The translations under genes were made by a program, and so were the position numbers. Positions 17,491-25,302 of a stretch of DNA of 64,000 nucleotides are shown in pieces. Within the stretch, counting starts at the first letter, position 1, and each line of letters begins with the position of its first letter. Origin of the DNA: Cyclobacteriaceae bacterium (GTDB lineage Bacteria; Bacteroidota; Bacteroidia; Cytophagales; Cyclobacteriaceae); contig JAHBUE010000001.1 in NCBI GenBank assembly GCA_019638235.1, positions 916,492 to 980,491 of the forward strand, in the 5' to 3' direction. The notes beneath the pieces were generated by a model. That model ran no database searches and was not told the DNA's origin. It saw only the letters and a list, made by a program, of their open reading frames with translations.

Positions 17491-18714
17491 ATGAATAAAG
17501 TTGTCATCACAGGGTTGGGAATCTATTCCTGTATCGGAAAAAATCTGGAAGAAGTAAGTGACTCGCTGTATAAGGGCAAGTCGGGTATAATCTTAGATAA
17601 GAACAGGAAAGATATGGGGTATCGTTCAGGGCTTACCGGCTTTGTAGAACGCCCCGCGCTGAAAGGCGTACTCGACAGGCGTGCACGCATTATGTTGCCC
17701 GAGCAAGGCGAATATGCTTATGTGGCCACGTTGGAAGCATTGAAACAGGCCGGAATTGAACAAGATTATATTGACGCACATGAACTCGGCATCATTTACG
17801 GTAACGACAGTTCGGCACAGCCGGTAATAGAAGCCACAGATATTATTCGCGAAAAGAAAGACACCATGCTGGTAGGTTCAGGTTCGGTTTTTCAGGCGTT
17901 GAACTCAACCGTGAGCATGAACCTGGCTACTATCTTCAGGCTGAAAGGAATAAACTTTACTGTAAGTGCAGCCTGCGCCAGCGGCTCACATTCCATAGGT
18001 GTAGCGTATATGATGATACGCGAAGGCATGCAGGACTGTATCATCTGTGGAGGCGCCCAGGAAACAAACATTTATTCGATGGGTAACTTCGATGCCCTCG
18101 GTGCATTTTCCGTTCGGGAAAATAGCCCAACTACCGCTTCGCGACCTTTTGACCGCGACCGTGATGGCCTGGTTCCAAGCGGGGGCGCGGCAACAGTAAT
18201 TCTTGAAAGTTATGAGTCGGCTAAAAAGCGCGGTGCAAAAATTTTAGGCGAAGTGATAGGCTACGGATTTTCGTCAAATGCGCAGCACATATCAAACCCC
18301 AGTGTGGAAGGCCCTGCGCGCTCGTTGAAAATGGCTATGAAGAATGCCGGTATTGCGGTTAATGATGTTGACTACATTAACGCGCACGCCACCTCAACAC
18401 CGGCAGGCGATGCCAGCGAAGCGCAAGCCATTGCAAGTGTTTTTGCCAATGCGAAAACTCCTGTAACCTCTACTAAATCCATGACCGGCCATGAGTGCTG
18501 GATGGCCGGAGCCAGCGAAATAGTGTATTCTATGTTGATGATGGAGAAATCGTTTATTGCGCCTAACATTAATCTTGAAAACCCTGATGAACATTCGGCC
18601 TTGCTGAATATTCCGGTAAAGGCAATAAATAAAAATATTGATGTATTTTTGTCGAATTCGTTTGGGTTTGGCGGAACAAACTCAACCCTGATAGTAAAAA
18701 AGTACACGAAGTGA
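17491..18714 (+). CDS. Beta-ketoacyl-ACP synthase (KS), first of cluster
   Basis: A 407-residue condensing enzyme of the FabF/KS family. Catalytic residues are intact: C162 in SAACASGSH, a histidine in INAHATSTPAGD, and a second in TKSMTGHECWMAGA; the C-terminal GFGGTN loop is present. It would extend the acyl-ACP with malonyl-ACP. It begins the module 17491-24498 between the two palindromic repeats and overlaps the following ACP start by one base (TGATG). Which of the three KSs starts and which extends cannot be told from sequence. Confidence 0.92.
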   Translation: MNKVVITGLGIYSCIGKNLEEVSDSLYKGKSGIILDKNRKDMGYRSGLTGFVERPALKGVLDRRARIMLPEQGEYAYVATLEALKQAGIEQDYIDAHELGIIYGNDSSAQPVIEATDIIREKKDTMLVGSGSVFQALNSTVSMNLATIFRLKGINFTVSAACASGSHSIGVAYMMIREGMQDCIICGGAQETNIYSMGNFDALGAFSVRENSPTTASRPFDRDRDGLVPSGGAATVILESYESAKKRGAKILGEVIGYGFSSNAQHISNPSVEGPARSLKMAMKNAGIAVNDVDYINAHATSTPAGDASEAQAIASVFANAKTPVTSTKSMTGHECWMAGASEIVYSMLMMEKSFIAPNINLENPDEHSALLNIPVKAINKNIDVFLSNSFGFGGTNSTLIVKKYTK

Positions 18715-18974
18715 TGGATAAGTCGAATATTATTGAAAAAATTAATGGATTTCTCGTTGAAGAGTTTGAAGTGGATATGGATAAGATTACATCCGATGCA
18801 AACCTGCGCGAAACACTTGAATTAGACAGCCTTGATTACATAGACCTTGTAGTAGTTATTGAAAGCAATTTCGGGTTTAAAGTAAAACCCGAAGATTTTG
18901 CCGGCATCACTACATTTCAGAATTTTTACGACTATGTTGCCAACCGTATAGCTGCCGAGAAAGTAGCATCCTGA
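18714..18974 (+). CDS. Acyl carrier protein, first of cluster
   Basis: An 86-residue acyl carrier protein. The phosphopantetheine serine is S39 in LELDSLDYIDLVV. The ATG at 18714 overlaps the ketosynthase stop and is preferred; a GTG one codon earlier is also in frame. It should carry the growing chain, activated by the AcpS-like enzyme encoded at 38110. Coupled by overlap to the ketosynthase gene. Confidence 0.93.
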   Translation: MDKSNIIEKINGFLVEEFEVDMDKITSDANLRETLELDSLDYIDLVVVIESNFGFKVKPEDFAGITTFQNFYDYVANRIAAEKVAS

Positions 18975-18977
18975 GTC

Positions 18978-19862
18978 ATGCCTGAGTGGCAAGGTAAATC
19001 GCGCGGAAATAAATTAGGGTATCGGATTTTTGTTGCGGTATGCAAAACTGTTGGCATAAAGCCTGCATACCTGTTGCTGCGTGCGGTTGCGTTATATTTC
19101 TTCCTCTTTTCAAGAGAAACCTCAAAGCATATTTATCAATACTTTACCAAGCGGCACGGTTACGGAAAGGTAAAGGCCATACAAAAACTGTACACCAACT
19201 ATTACAAGTTTGGCCAAACGTTGCTTGATAAAATTGTGGTGATGTCGGGCATTGAAAACAAGTTTACCTATCATTTTGATGGCGAAGAAAACCTGGTAGA
19301 GATAGTGAGCCGCAACCGGGGAGGCGTTTTGTTAAGCGCCCATGTGGGCAACTGGGAAGTGGCCGGACATTTTCTTAACCGGCTTAACATTACCATTCAT
19401 GTTGTTATGTTTGATGGGGAGCATCAGCAAATAAAAAATTACTTAGACGAAGTTACCGGAGGACGAAAATTTAATGTTATCGTTATCCGCGATGACATGT
19501 CGCATATTTATGCCATAAGCGAAGCGCTGCAAAAAAACGAACTGGTTTGTATGCATGCCGACCGCTTTATTGACAGGAGCAAAACAACACTATATCCCTT
19601 GCTGGGTGAGCCTGCACTTTTCCCGGCAGGGCCATTTATGTTAGCATCGAGTTTTAATGTGCCGGTGTCGATAGTTTTTGCCTTTAAGGAAACCGACCGC
19701 CACTATCATTTTTTTGGCAGCAAGCCCATATCTAAGCACGAATCCGAATCAAAAAGAGAATTTGCCGACCGGCTTGGAAAAATTTTTGCAGGCGAAATGG
19801 AAACCAAATTGAGGTTATATCCCGAACAATGGTTTAATTACTATAACTTTTGGGCAAAATGA
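18978..19862 (+). CDS. LpxL/HtrB-type lysophospholipid acyltransferase
   Basis: A 294-residue inner-membrane acyltransferase of the late lipid A acyltransferase family. The catalytic HxxxxE motif is H122-VGNW-E127 in LLSAHVGNWEVAGH, followed by CMHADRFIDRS and LFPAGPFMLAS family blocks. An N-terminal hydrophobic stretch (LLRAVALYFFLFS) suggests membrane anchoring. In aryl-polyene and flexirubin clusters such enzymes are thought to transfer the finished polyene acyl chain to a lipid acceptor. It begins 3 bases after the ACP stop, and its stop overlaps the next ATG. Confidence 0.9.
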   Translation: MPEWQGKSRGNKLGYRIFVAVCKTVGIKPAYLLLRAVALYFFLFSRETSKHIYQYFTKRHGYGKVKAIQKLYTNYYKFGQTLLDKIVVMSGIENKFTYHFDGEENLVEIVSRNRGGVLLSAHVGNWEVAGHFLNRLNITIHVVMFDGEHQQIKNYLDEVTGGRKFNVIVIRDDMSHIYAISEALQKNELVCMHADRFIDRSKTTLYPLLGEPALFPAGPFMLASSFNVPVSIVFAFKETDRHYHFFGSKPISKHESESKREFADRLGKIFAGEMETKLRLYPEQWFNYYNFWAK

Positions 19863-20269
19863 CCGGCATCATTACAGACTATATCCCCCAGCGCGAACCA
19901 ATCGTAATGATTGATAACCTTGTGTCGGCCTCGGAAGAAGGTGCCACAACGCAATATCATATTAAAGAAAATAATATCTTCATCACGGACGGACACTTTA
20001 ACGAATCGGGGTTGATTGAGAACATAGCCCAGACGGCAGCCGCCCAGGCGGGGTATATCTGCCGACAGAAAAATGTTGCGCCCCCGGTTGGATTTATTGC
20101 ATCCATTAATGCGTTGGAGGTGTATGCCCTTCCGGTGATTAACTCATCTGTTGAAACTACTGTTACCATAACCAACAGGGTTTTTGATGTGGTTATTATT
20201 GAGGGCGATGTTAAACAACATGAAGAAATATTGTGTCGTTGTAAAATGAAAATCTTTACTCAATCTTAG
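19859..20269 (+). CDS. Hotdog-fold 3-hydroxyacyl-ACP dehydratase-like protein
   Basis: A 136-residue protein starting at the ATG that overlaps the preceding TGA by four bases. It has the hotdog motif DGHFNESGLIENIAQTAAAQAG, with H46 in the position of the dehydratase histidine and an acid/glutamine pattern on the central helix. The proline-rich loop of FabZ is replaced by NESG, as in the ApeP-like dehydratases of aryl-polyene clusters. It is one of two dehydratases here, the other being at 29586. The predicted role is dehydration to the conjugated ene. Confidence 0.82.
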   Translation: MTGIITDYIPQREPIVMIDNLVSASEEGATTQYHIKENNIFITDGHFNESGLIENIAQTAAAQAGYICRQKNVAPPVGFIASINALEVYALPVINSSVETTVTITNRVFDVVIIEGDVKQHEEILCRCKMKIFTQS

Positions 20270-20276
20270 TTAAAAT

Positions 20277-20921
20277 ATGAAAACTGCATTTTTTGTAATT
20301 GCCTTTACAATGCTGGTGTGCCAGGCACTTCCGGCACAAAACAAAAATTCAATTTTTGTTGAAGAAACGCCCATCACCTGGTTAGGAATTGATTTTACCG
20401 GGGCCATGTTTTTTGGCGATGAGGATAAGTTTGCTACCGATGAGGATATTCACAAGTTTATGGAAAGCATCAACGACCTGATGTTGGCAGAGCCGGCCAA
20501 ATACGATATAGCTAAAACATTCAAAAAAAATAATGTCACAGATGCTTTCCAGATAACAGCCGCGCAAAACAGGCGTTTTCAGGCGCGCGCCCTGATAGGC
20601 AAACCGGAGGATGCTAACCACCAGTTATCGGCAACCATTATCCAGGAAATTGTTGACTCCTACGACTTCCAGGGAAAGAGCGGAGTAGGATTAATGTTTA
20701 ACGTGGAGTCGTTCAGTAAACCAACCGTAAGAGGTGTGGTGTGGATTACATTTGTTGATATGGCAACGAAAGAGGTTATCCTCACTGAACGTCTTTCCAA
20801 CCCGCCCGGAGGGTTTGGCTTGCGCAACTACTGGGCCGGTAGTATTTACGGTATATTAAAACAAATACAGAAAAAGGAATTCATGGCCTGGCAAAAGAAA
20901 CATTACCGGGTTCAGCAATAG
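20277..20921 (+). CDS. Exported protein of unknown function in pigment cluster
   Basis: A 214-residue protein with a signal peptide (MKTAFFVIAFTMLVCQALPA then Q). I do not recognise a family. The mature sequence is mixed alpha/beta with VRGVVWITFVDMATKEVIL and a glycine-rich NPPGGFGLRNYWAGSIYGI near the end. It sits 7 bases after the dehydratase gene and 12 bases before the thioesterase gene, so it is inside the operon. A periplasmic role in moving or anchoring the pigment is possible but is only inferred from position. Confidence 0.7.
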   Translation: MKTAFFVIAFTMLVCQALPAQNKNSIFVEETPITWLGIDFTGAMFFGDEDKFATDEDIHKFMESINDLMLAEPAKYDIAKTFKKNNVTDAFQITAAQNRRFQARALIGKPEDANHQLSATIIQEIVDSYDFQGKSGVGLMFNVESFSKPTVRGVVWITFVDMATKEVILTERLSNPPGGFGLRNYWAGSIYGILKQIQKKEFMAWQKKHYRVQQ

Positions 20922-20933
20922 TAAATTCATACT

Positions 20934-21350
20934 GTGCTATCGCATAAAATAGAAATTCCAGTCAGGTTTAATGAGGCCGACCCGTTGGGGATTGTGTGGC
21001 ATGGCCATTACGTTCGGTATTTTGAAGACAGCCGCGAGGCTTTCGGAAAAACGTATGGCATTTCGTACTTAGATTTTTATTCCCACAACCTTGTGGTGCC
21101 GATTGTTTCCATTCAATGCGATTATAAAAAACCGTTGCGCTATGGCGATACCATTATTGTTAGCGCGGTGTATAAACCTTGCGTAGCTGCAAAACTTATA
21201 TTTGAGTACGAAATTTTTGATGCCGGTAAAAACGAACTTGTCGCCACCGGAACATCAACCCAGGTTTTTGTTGATGCCAAAACATTTCAGCTCCAGCTTG
21301 TTACTCCCGAATTTTTTCAGCGCTGGAAAGAAAAAATGAATCTTGAGTAA
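20934..21350 (+). CDS. Acyl-CoA/ACP thioesterase, 4HBT/YbgC hotdog family
   Basis: A 138-residue hotdog thioesterase. The YbgC-like active-site region reads FNEADPLGIVWHGHYVRYFED, with the aspartate and following HGHY block at the usual positions. The start codon is GTG at 20934; no upstream ATG is available before the previous stop. It may release the polyene from ACP or proofread stalled chains. The next ketosynthase ATG is 3 bases after its stop. Confidence 0.88.
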   Translation: MLSHKIEIPVRFNEADPLGIVWHGHYVRYFEDSREAFGKTYGISYLDFYSHNLVVPIVSIQCDYKKPLRYGDTIIVSAVYKPCVAAKLIFEYEIFDAGKNELVATGTSTQVFVDAKTFQLQLVTPEFFQRWKEKMNLE

Positions 21351-21353
21351 CAC

Positions 21354-22454
21354 ATGACAGCTTCTATTCTTTCCGACTCGCTTGTTTCGCCATTGGGTAT
21401 AGGCAGCGAAACAAACTTTAACGCTATCCGCGAAGGACTGTCTGCCATAAAACGTATTGAAGATGTAACGCTAAGCCCTGTTCCGTTTTACGGAGCGCAA
21501 CTAAGTCACCCTGAAGGTGATGACACACTTACCCGTTTTGAGCGTCTTTCTGTTCTTTCTATAAAAAATGCACTTCAAAAAAACAGTGCACAATTTGATT
21601 TCAGCAAAACGATATTCATTCTCGCCACCACGAAAGGAAATATTGAATTGCTTGAAAGAAGAGATAAAAGTAATCCCGCGCTTTTGCTGCACACCGCTGC
21701 CGACAGAATTGCAAAACACGTTGGTGTTGATAAAAGTACAGTTGTATCCAATGCGTGTACGTCAGGAGTCATGGCGGTAATTCTTGCAAAGAAAATATTG
21801 GCGGAAAGAAATTTCAACCATGCCATTGTTACGGGCACTGATGTGCTTAGTCGTTTTGTGGTGTCGGGGTTTCAGAGTCTTCATGCGTTAAGCGATGAAC
21901 CCTGCAAACCGTTTGATGCCGACCGGAGAGGGTTAAACCTGGGCGAAGCATCGGCAACGGTAATACTAAGTTCGGTTCATAAATCGCCATACACGGTGTC
22001 GGGTTCAGCAACTACCAACGATGCGAACCACATTTCAGGCCCTTCGCGCACAGGCGAAGAATTAAGCATGGCTGTTAAAAAGGCATTGGCAAACGCGCAG
22101 CTTACCAATACGGATATTGATTTTATATCGGCACACGGCACGGCCACGTTGTATAATGATGAAATGGAAGCCAAGGCGTTCAATCATGCCGGCATGGGGC
22201 ACATACCGGTAAACAGTCTTAAAGGATATTTTGGACATACACTGGGCGCAGCCGGGTTGGTTGAAATAGTGATGAGCCTGCAATCGCTAAAACAGAATGA
22301 ATTACTTGCTACAAAGGGTTTTAACAAACCGGGTGTTTCGTTGTCACTAAATGTTATTGCCCGGCCGGAGCAACGCCCATTAAAAACATTTTTAAAAACC
22401 GCCTCTGGTTTTGGCGGCTGCAACGCGACTATAATTATTAAAAAGGAGTTATAA
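21354..22454 (+). CDS. Beta-ketoacyl-ACP synthase (KS), second of cluster
   Basis: A 366-residue condensing enzyme, shorter than usual FabF (about 410 aa). The active site is complete: C135 in SNACTSGVMAV, a histidine in ISAHGTATLYND, and one in LKGYFGHTLGAAG; the GFGGCN terminal loop is present. The shortening lies in the N-terminal half. It is likely one of the dedicated polyene ketosynthases, perhaps for early elongation, acting with the ACP, FabG and dehydratase products. Confidence 0.9.
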   Translation: MTASILSDSLVSPLGIGSETNFNAIREGLSAIKRIEDVTLSPVPFYGAQLSHPEGDDTLTRFERLSVLSIKNALQKNSAQFDFSKTIFILATTKGNIELLERRDKSNPALLLHTAADRIAKHVGVDKSTVVSNACTSGVMAVILAKKILAERNFNHAIVTGTDVLSRFVVSGFQSLHALSDEPCKPFDADRRGLNLGEASATVILSSVHKSPYTVSGSATTNDANHISGPSRTGEELSMAVKKALANAQLTNTDIDFISAHGTATLYNDEMEAKAFNHAGMGHIPVNSLKGYFGHTLGAAGLVEIVMSLQSLKQNELLATKGFNKPGVSLSLNVIARPEQRPLKTFLKTASGFGGCNATIIIKKEL

Positions 22455-22475
22455 CTTTGATGCTTTAAATTTTAT

Positions 22476-23705
22476 ATGAAAGAAGTTGACGTATTGATAA
22501 TAGGGGCAGGCCCTGCGGGAAGTATTGCCGCTTCCATTATACACAAGGCAGGGTTGCAGGTTCATGTAGTGGAAAAAGAAAAATTCCCCCGCTTTGTTAT
22601 TGGCGAAAGCCTGTTGCCGCGTTGTATGGAAGTGCTGGAAGAAGCCGGATTTCTTGATGCACTGAAGGAGAAAAAATTCCAGGAAAAGTCGGGAGCAAAA
22701 TTCCTGAAAGGAAACGATGTTGCCGATTATAATTTCTCCGACCAGTTTTCAAAAGGCTGGAGCTGGACGTGGCAGGTGCCGCGTGCAGAATTTGACCAAA
22801 CATTGGTAGAAGTAAATTTACAACGGGGCATATCCATAGAATTTCAAACTACCGTAACCGCCATTGAGTTTTTTGACGATGAATCTTCGCTAACCACAGT
22901 TATTGATGCCGCAGGCCAGGAAAAGAAAATCGCAGCGCGCTTTATTATTGATGCCAGCGGATACGGCAGGGTAATACCACGTTTGTTCAACCTCGACCGC
23001 CCTTCAAACCTTGATCCGCGCAAAACGATTTTTGCGCACGTACAAGACCCAAAGCGCGATGATTTTGATGAGCCGAACAGGATACTTATTGTTACCTATG
23101 CACCCGAAACGTGGGTGTGGATTATTCCTTTTTCTTCCGGCACTACATCACTGGGGTTTGTCGGGAGTTTCGATTTCTTTGATTCGATTGAGGGTGGTCT
23201 TGATCAAAAATTTAAAACATTAATTGAAGGTAACGACTACCTGAAAAGAAGGTTTGCCGGTGCTGATTGGGTTTTTCAGCCACGCAAGCTTGAAGCGTGG
23301 TCGGCCACAACCGATAAATTTTATGGAAAGGGCTTTGTGCTAACCGGAAACGTAACCGAATTTTTAGACCCTGTCTTTTCTTCGGGGGTTATGTTTGCCA
23401 CCGTGTCCAGCCAGTTGGCGAGCCATGCCGTTATTAAAAAACTGAGTGGCGAAACAGTTGATTGGGAGAATGAATACACCAACGTTATTCAACAAGGAGT
23501 TGACACGTTCCGGTCGTATGTAATGGCCTGGTATAACGGAACGTTAGACACTATCTTTTTTGCCCGTGATAAAGACCCGCATGTGGTAAGGCAAATCTGT
23601 TCGGTTTTGGCCGGGTATGTTTGGGATATGGAAAACCCTTATGTGAAGGGCCATGCAACAGAACTAAGACGTTTAGCCAGGAAGATAGAGCAATCGCAGG
23701 GTTAA
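22476..23705 (+). CDS. Flavin-dependent halogenase-like FAD oxidoreductase
   Basis: A 409-residue FAD enzyme. The dinucleotide fold is at the start (DVLIIGAGPAGS, with G10, G12 and G15). Two motifs characteristic of flavin-dependent halogenases are visible: WxWxIP as W213-V-W-I-I-P218, and the F-x-x-P-x-x-S-x-G motif as F296-LDPVFSS-G304. A lysine in FQEKSGAKF is a candidate for the conserved halogenase lysine. It could instead be a hydroxylase or reductase of the same superfamily. Ring chlorination is known for some flexirubins of Chitinophaga, so halogenation of the aryl head is a plausible role, but the reaction is inferred. Confidence 0.75.
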   Translation: MKEVDVLIIGAGPAGSIAASIIHKAGLQVHVVEKEKFPRFVIGESLLPRCMEVLEEAGFLDALKEKKFQEKSGAKFLKGNDVADYNFSDQFSKGWSWTWQVPRAEFDQTLVEVNLQRGISIEFQTTVTAIEFFDDESSLTTVIDAAGQEKKIAARFIIDASGYGRVIPRLFNLDRPSNLDPRKTIFAHVQDPKRDDFDEPNRILIVTYAPETWVWIIPFSSGTTSLGFVGSFDFFDSIEGGLDQKFKTLIEGNDYLKRRFAGADWVFQPRKLEAWSATTDKFYGKGFVLTGNVTEFLDPVFSSGVMFATVSSQLASHAVIKKLSGETVDWENEYTNVIQQGVDTFRSYVMAWYNGTLDTIFFARDKDPHVVRQICSVLAGYVWDMENPYVKGHATELRRLARKIEQSQG

Positions 23706-23759
23706 GTGAATAATCTTTCCACACCGAAGCAAGAATTATAAATTTAAAAAGTATAAATA

Positions 23760-24146
23760 ATGAGTAAAGCCTTCAAACCAACAGGATACAATTCAGTTTC
23801 GCCATACTTTATAGTTAATGGAGCGCAAAAGTTCATTGATTTGCTGAAAGAGATTTTTGATGCAAAAGTGCTTAGACGTTATGATATGAATGACGGAACA
23901 ATAATGCACGCTGAAATTCAAATTGATGATTCGGTAATTATGCTTGGCGATTCGTCAGATAAATTTCCGCCTGTTCCTTTGGTGATACATGTTTACGTTC
24001 GCAACGTTGACGAAACTTTTAATAAGGCTGTTAATGCAGGTTGCGAAATAATTGAACAGCCAAAAGAACGTGATGGAGACCCGGACAGACGGGCAACATT
24101 CAAGGATTTTGCAGGAAATATGTGGTCAGTTGGCACACAATTATAG
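23760..24146 (+). CDS. VOC-family (PhnB/glyoxalase-like) protein
   Basis: A 128-residue protein of the vicinal-oxygen-chelate superfamily, PhnB-like subgroup: YNSVSPYFIVNGAQKFIDLL at the start, HAEIQIDDSVIMLGD in the middle, and a RATFKDFAGNMWSVGT end. Metal ligands are not obvious. Such genes are not usual members of aryl-polyene clusters, and the gaps on both sides (54 and 91 bases) are larger than elsewhere in the module, so it may be an insertion. Its function here is unknown. Confidence 0.82.
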   Translation: MSKAFKPTGYNSVSPYFIVNGAQKFIDLLKEIFDAKVLRRYDMNDGTIMHAEIQIDDSVIMLGDSSDKFPPVPLVIHVYVRNVDETFNKAVNAGCEIIEQPKERDGDPDRRATFKDFAGNMWSVGTQL

Positions 24147-24202
24147 ACACGAAACAAACCTGGGTATCTACTTAGGCCACACCGGGGTGTTGAAAAATTG
24201 TA

Positions 24203-24210
24203 TAATTTTG
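24203..24210 (+). promoter_or_regulatory. Putative -7 box (TAATTTTG) before second ACP gene
   Basis: TAATTTTG matches TAnnTTTG and ends 27 bases before the ACP start at 24238. The 91-base gap after the VOC gene would allow an internal promoter. The TTG upstream is only 10 bases away, too close for a -33 element. Confidence 0.35.
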
Positions 24211-24237
24211 TAATCTCAAAATCGATACAAATTTTTT

Positions 24238-24498
24238 ATGGAGAAATTAATGGGTGATTTGAAAGTACAAATCATTGAAACACTAAACCTAAACCAACTA
24301 AAACCCGAAGACATTGGAGATGACCAGCCCTTGTTTATGGAAGGTCTCGGACTGGACTCTATTGATGCCCTCGAACTGATTGCCCTGTTGCAACAGAAGT
24401 ACAACGTTAAAATCACTGACCCCCAGGAAGGGCCCCGGATTTTCAAGTCGGTAAGAACCATAGCCGAGTCGATACGGGCGCACCAGGGTATCAACTAA
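24238..24498 (+). CDS. Acyl carrier protein, second of cluster
   Basis: An 86-residue carrier protein with the phosphopantetheine serine S41 in EGLGLDSIDALELIALL. It differs clearly from the first ACP, including the more hydrophobic helix after the serine, so the two are not recent duplicates. Two ACPs are usual in aryl-polyene clusters, where one carries the starter and the other the elongating chain; which is which cannot be decided here. Repeat copy 2 begins 12 bases after its stop, the same spacing as fabG to copy 1. Confidence 0.93.
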   Translation: MEKLMGDLKVQIIETLNLNQLKPEDIGDDQPLFMEGLGLDSIDALELIALLQQKYNVKITDPQEGPRIFKSVRTIAESIRAHQGIN

Positions 24499-24509
24499 GA
24501 TTTTTACCG

Positions 24510-24620
24510 GGCATCTCTAAAAACTCCCTGTACCCTTCTCATATAGGAGAAGGGCAGGCCTGCCTGCCGTACCGTTCGGGCAGGGATGAGGTTGCCAAAG
24601 ACAAGGTTTTTAGAGATGCC
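24510..24620. repeat. MITE-like palindromic repeat, copy 2, with nested hairpin
   Basis: A 111-bp element with the same termini as copy 1 (GGCATCTCTAAAAAC and GTTTTTAGAGATGCC) and the same orientation. Its interior shares TACCCTTCTC, AGGAGAAGGG, GGGATGAGG and GACAAGG. It is about 25 bases longer because a CCTGCCTGCC...GGGCAGG palindrome is inserted after AGGAGAAGGG. Together with copy 1 it brackets 17359-24509. Confidence 0.85.
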
Positions 24621-24702
24621 TTATTATTGTTTCAGGCGTGTGCAACACGAAATCGTTTTATGATTGCGTAACGGTTAATTGTATCTTGCGCCAGTAAACA
24701 CC

Positions 24703-25302
24703 GTGATTACTACCTATTGCCATATCCGCAACAAAACCATTCTGTTGAAAGGTGAAACTATCTTCAGCAATAAGCAGAGTTTGCTTGGCGATTTTTTGAT
24801 TAACGCTTACGATTTTCTAAAACCCAACTATCCAAAGTTTTATAAAATGGACAACCTGTCGAAGTTGGGCTTCCTTGCGGCAGAAGTATTGTTGCGCGAT
24901 AAGACTATAAAGGATTATCCAACGGATGCAGTGGCAGTTGTGCTGTCGAACGCGACCGCAAGCTTGGATACGGATTACCGGTTTCAGCAAAGTGCGGAAA
25001 ACGTAGCCAGCCCGGCCTTATTTGTTTATACATTGGCAAATATTGTTGCCGGAGAAATTTGCATCCGTCACAACATTACCGGTGAGAATGCTTTTTTTGT
25101 TACACCCGCATTTGATGCAGAACTTTTGCATCTCTATACCAATTCGTTACTTGCACAAGATGACATACACGCCTGCCTGACCGGTTGGGTTAATGTGTTG
25201 GATGAACAGCATGACGTTTTTTTATATTTGACAGAGAAACAACATCACAATACGGGCATAGAACATACGGCTTCTGCCCTTACTAAATTATATACGCAAT
25301 GA
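24703..25302 (+). CDS. Short ketosynthase-like protein (N-terminal KS fold only)
   Basis: About 199 residues from the GTG at 24703, chosen because homologous proteins begin just before a YCxI motif (here TTYCHIRNKTILLKG); a TTG start eight codons earlier is possible. The block SPALFVYTLANIVAGEICIRHNI resembles the ketosynthase region around the active-site helix, but there is no catalytic cysteine in the elbow and the C-terminal half with the two histidines is missing. It belongs to the ketoacyl-synthase-like family seen in aryl-polyene and flexirubin clusters. It is probably a non-catalytic partner of a condensing enzyme. It overlaps the next ketosynthase start by 4 bases. Confidence 0.72.
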   Translation: MITTYCHIRNKTILLKGETIFSNKQSLLGDFLINAYDFLKPNYPKFYKMDNLSKLGFLAAEVLLRDKTIKDYPTDAVAVVLSNATASLDTDYRFQQSAENVASPALFVYTLANIVAGEICIRHNITGENAFFVTPAFDAELLHLYTNSLLAQDDIHACLTGWVNVLDEQHDVFLYLTEKQHHNTGIEHTASALTKLYTQ

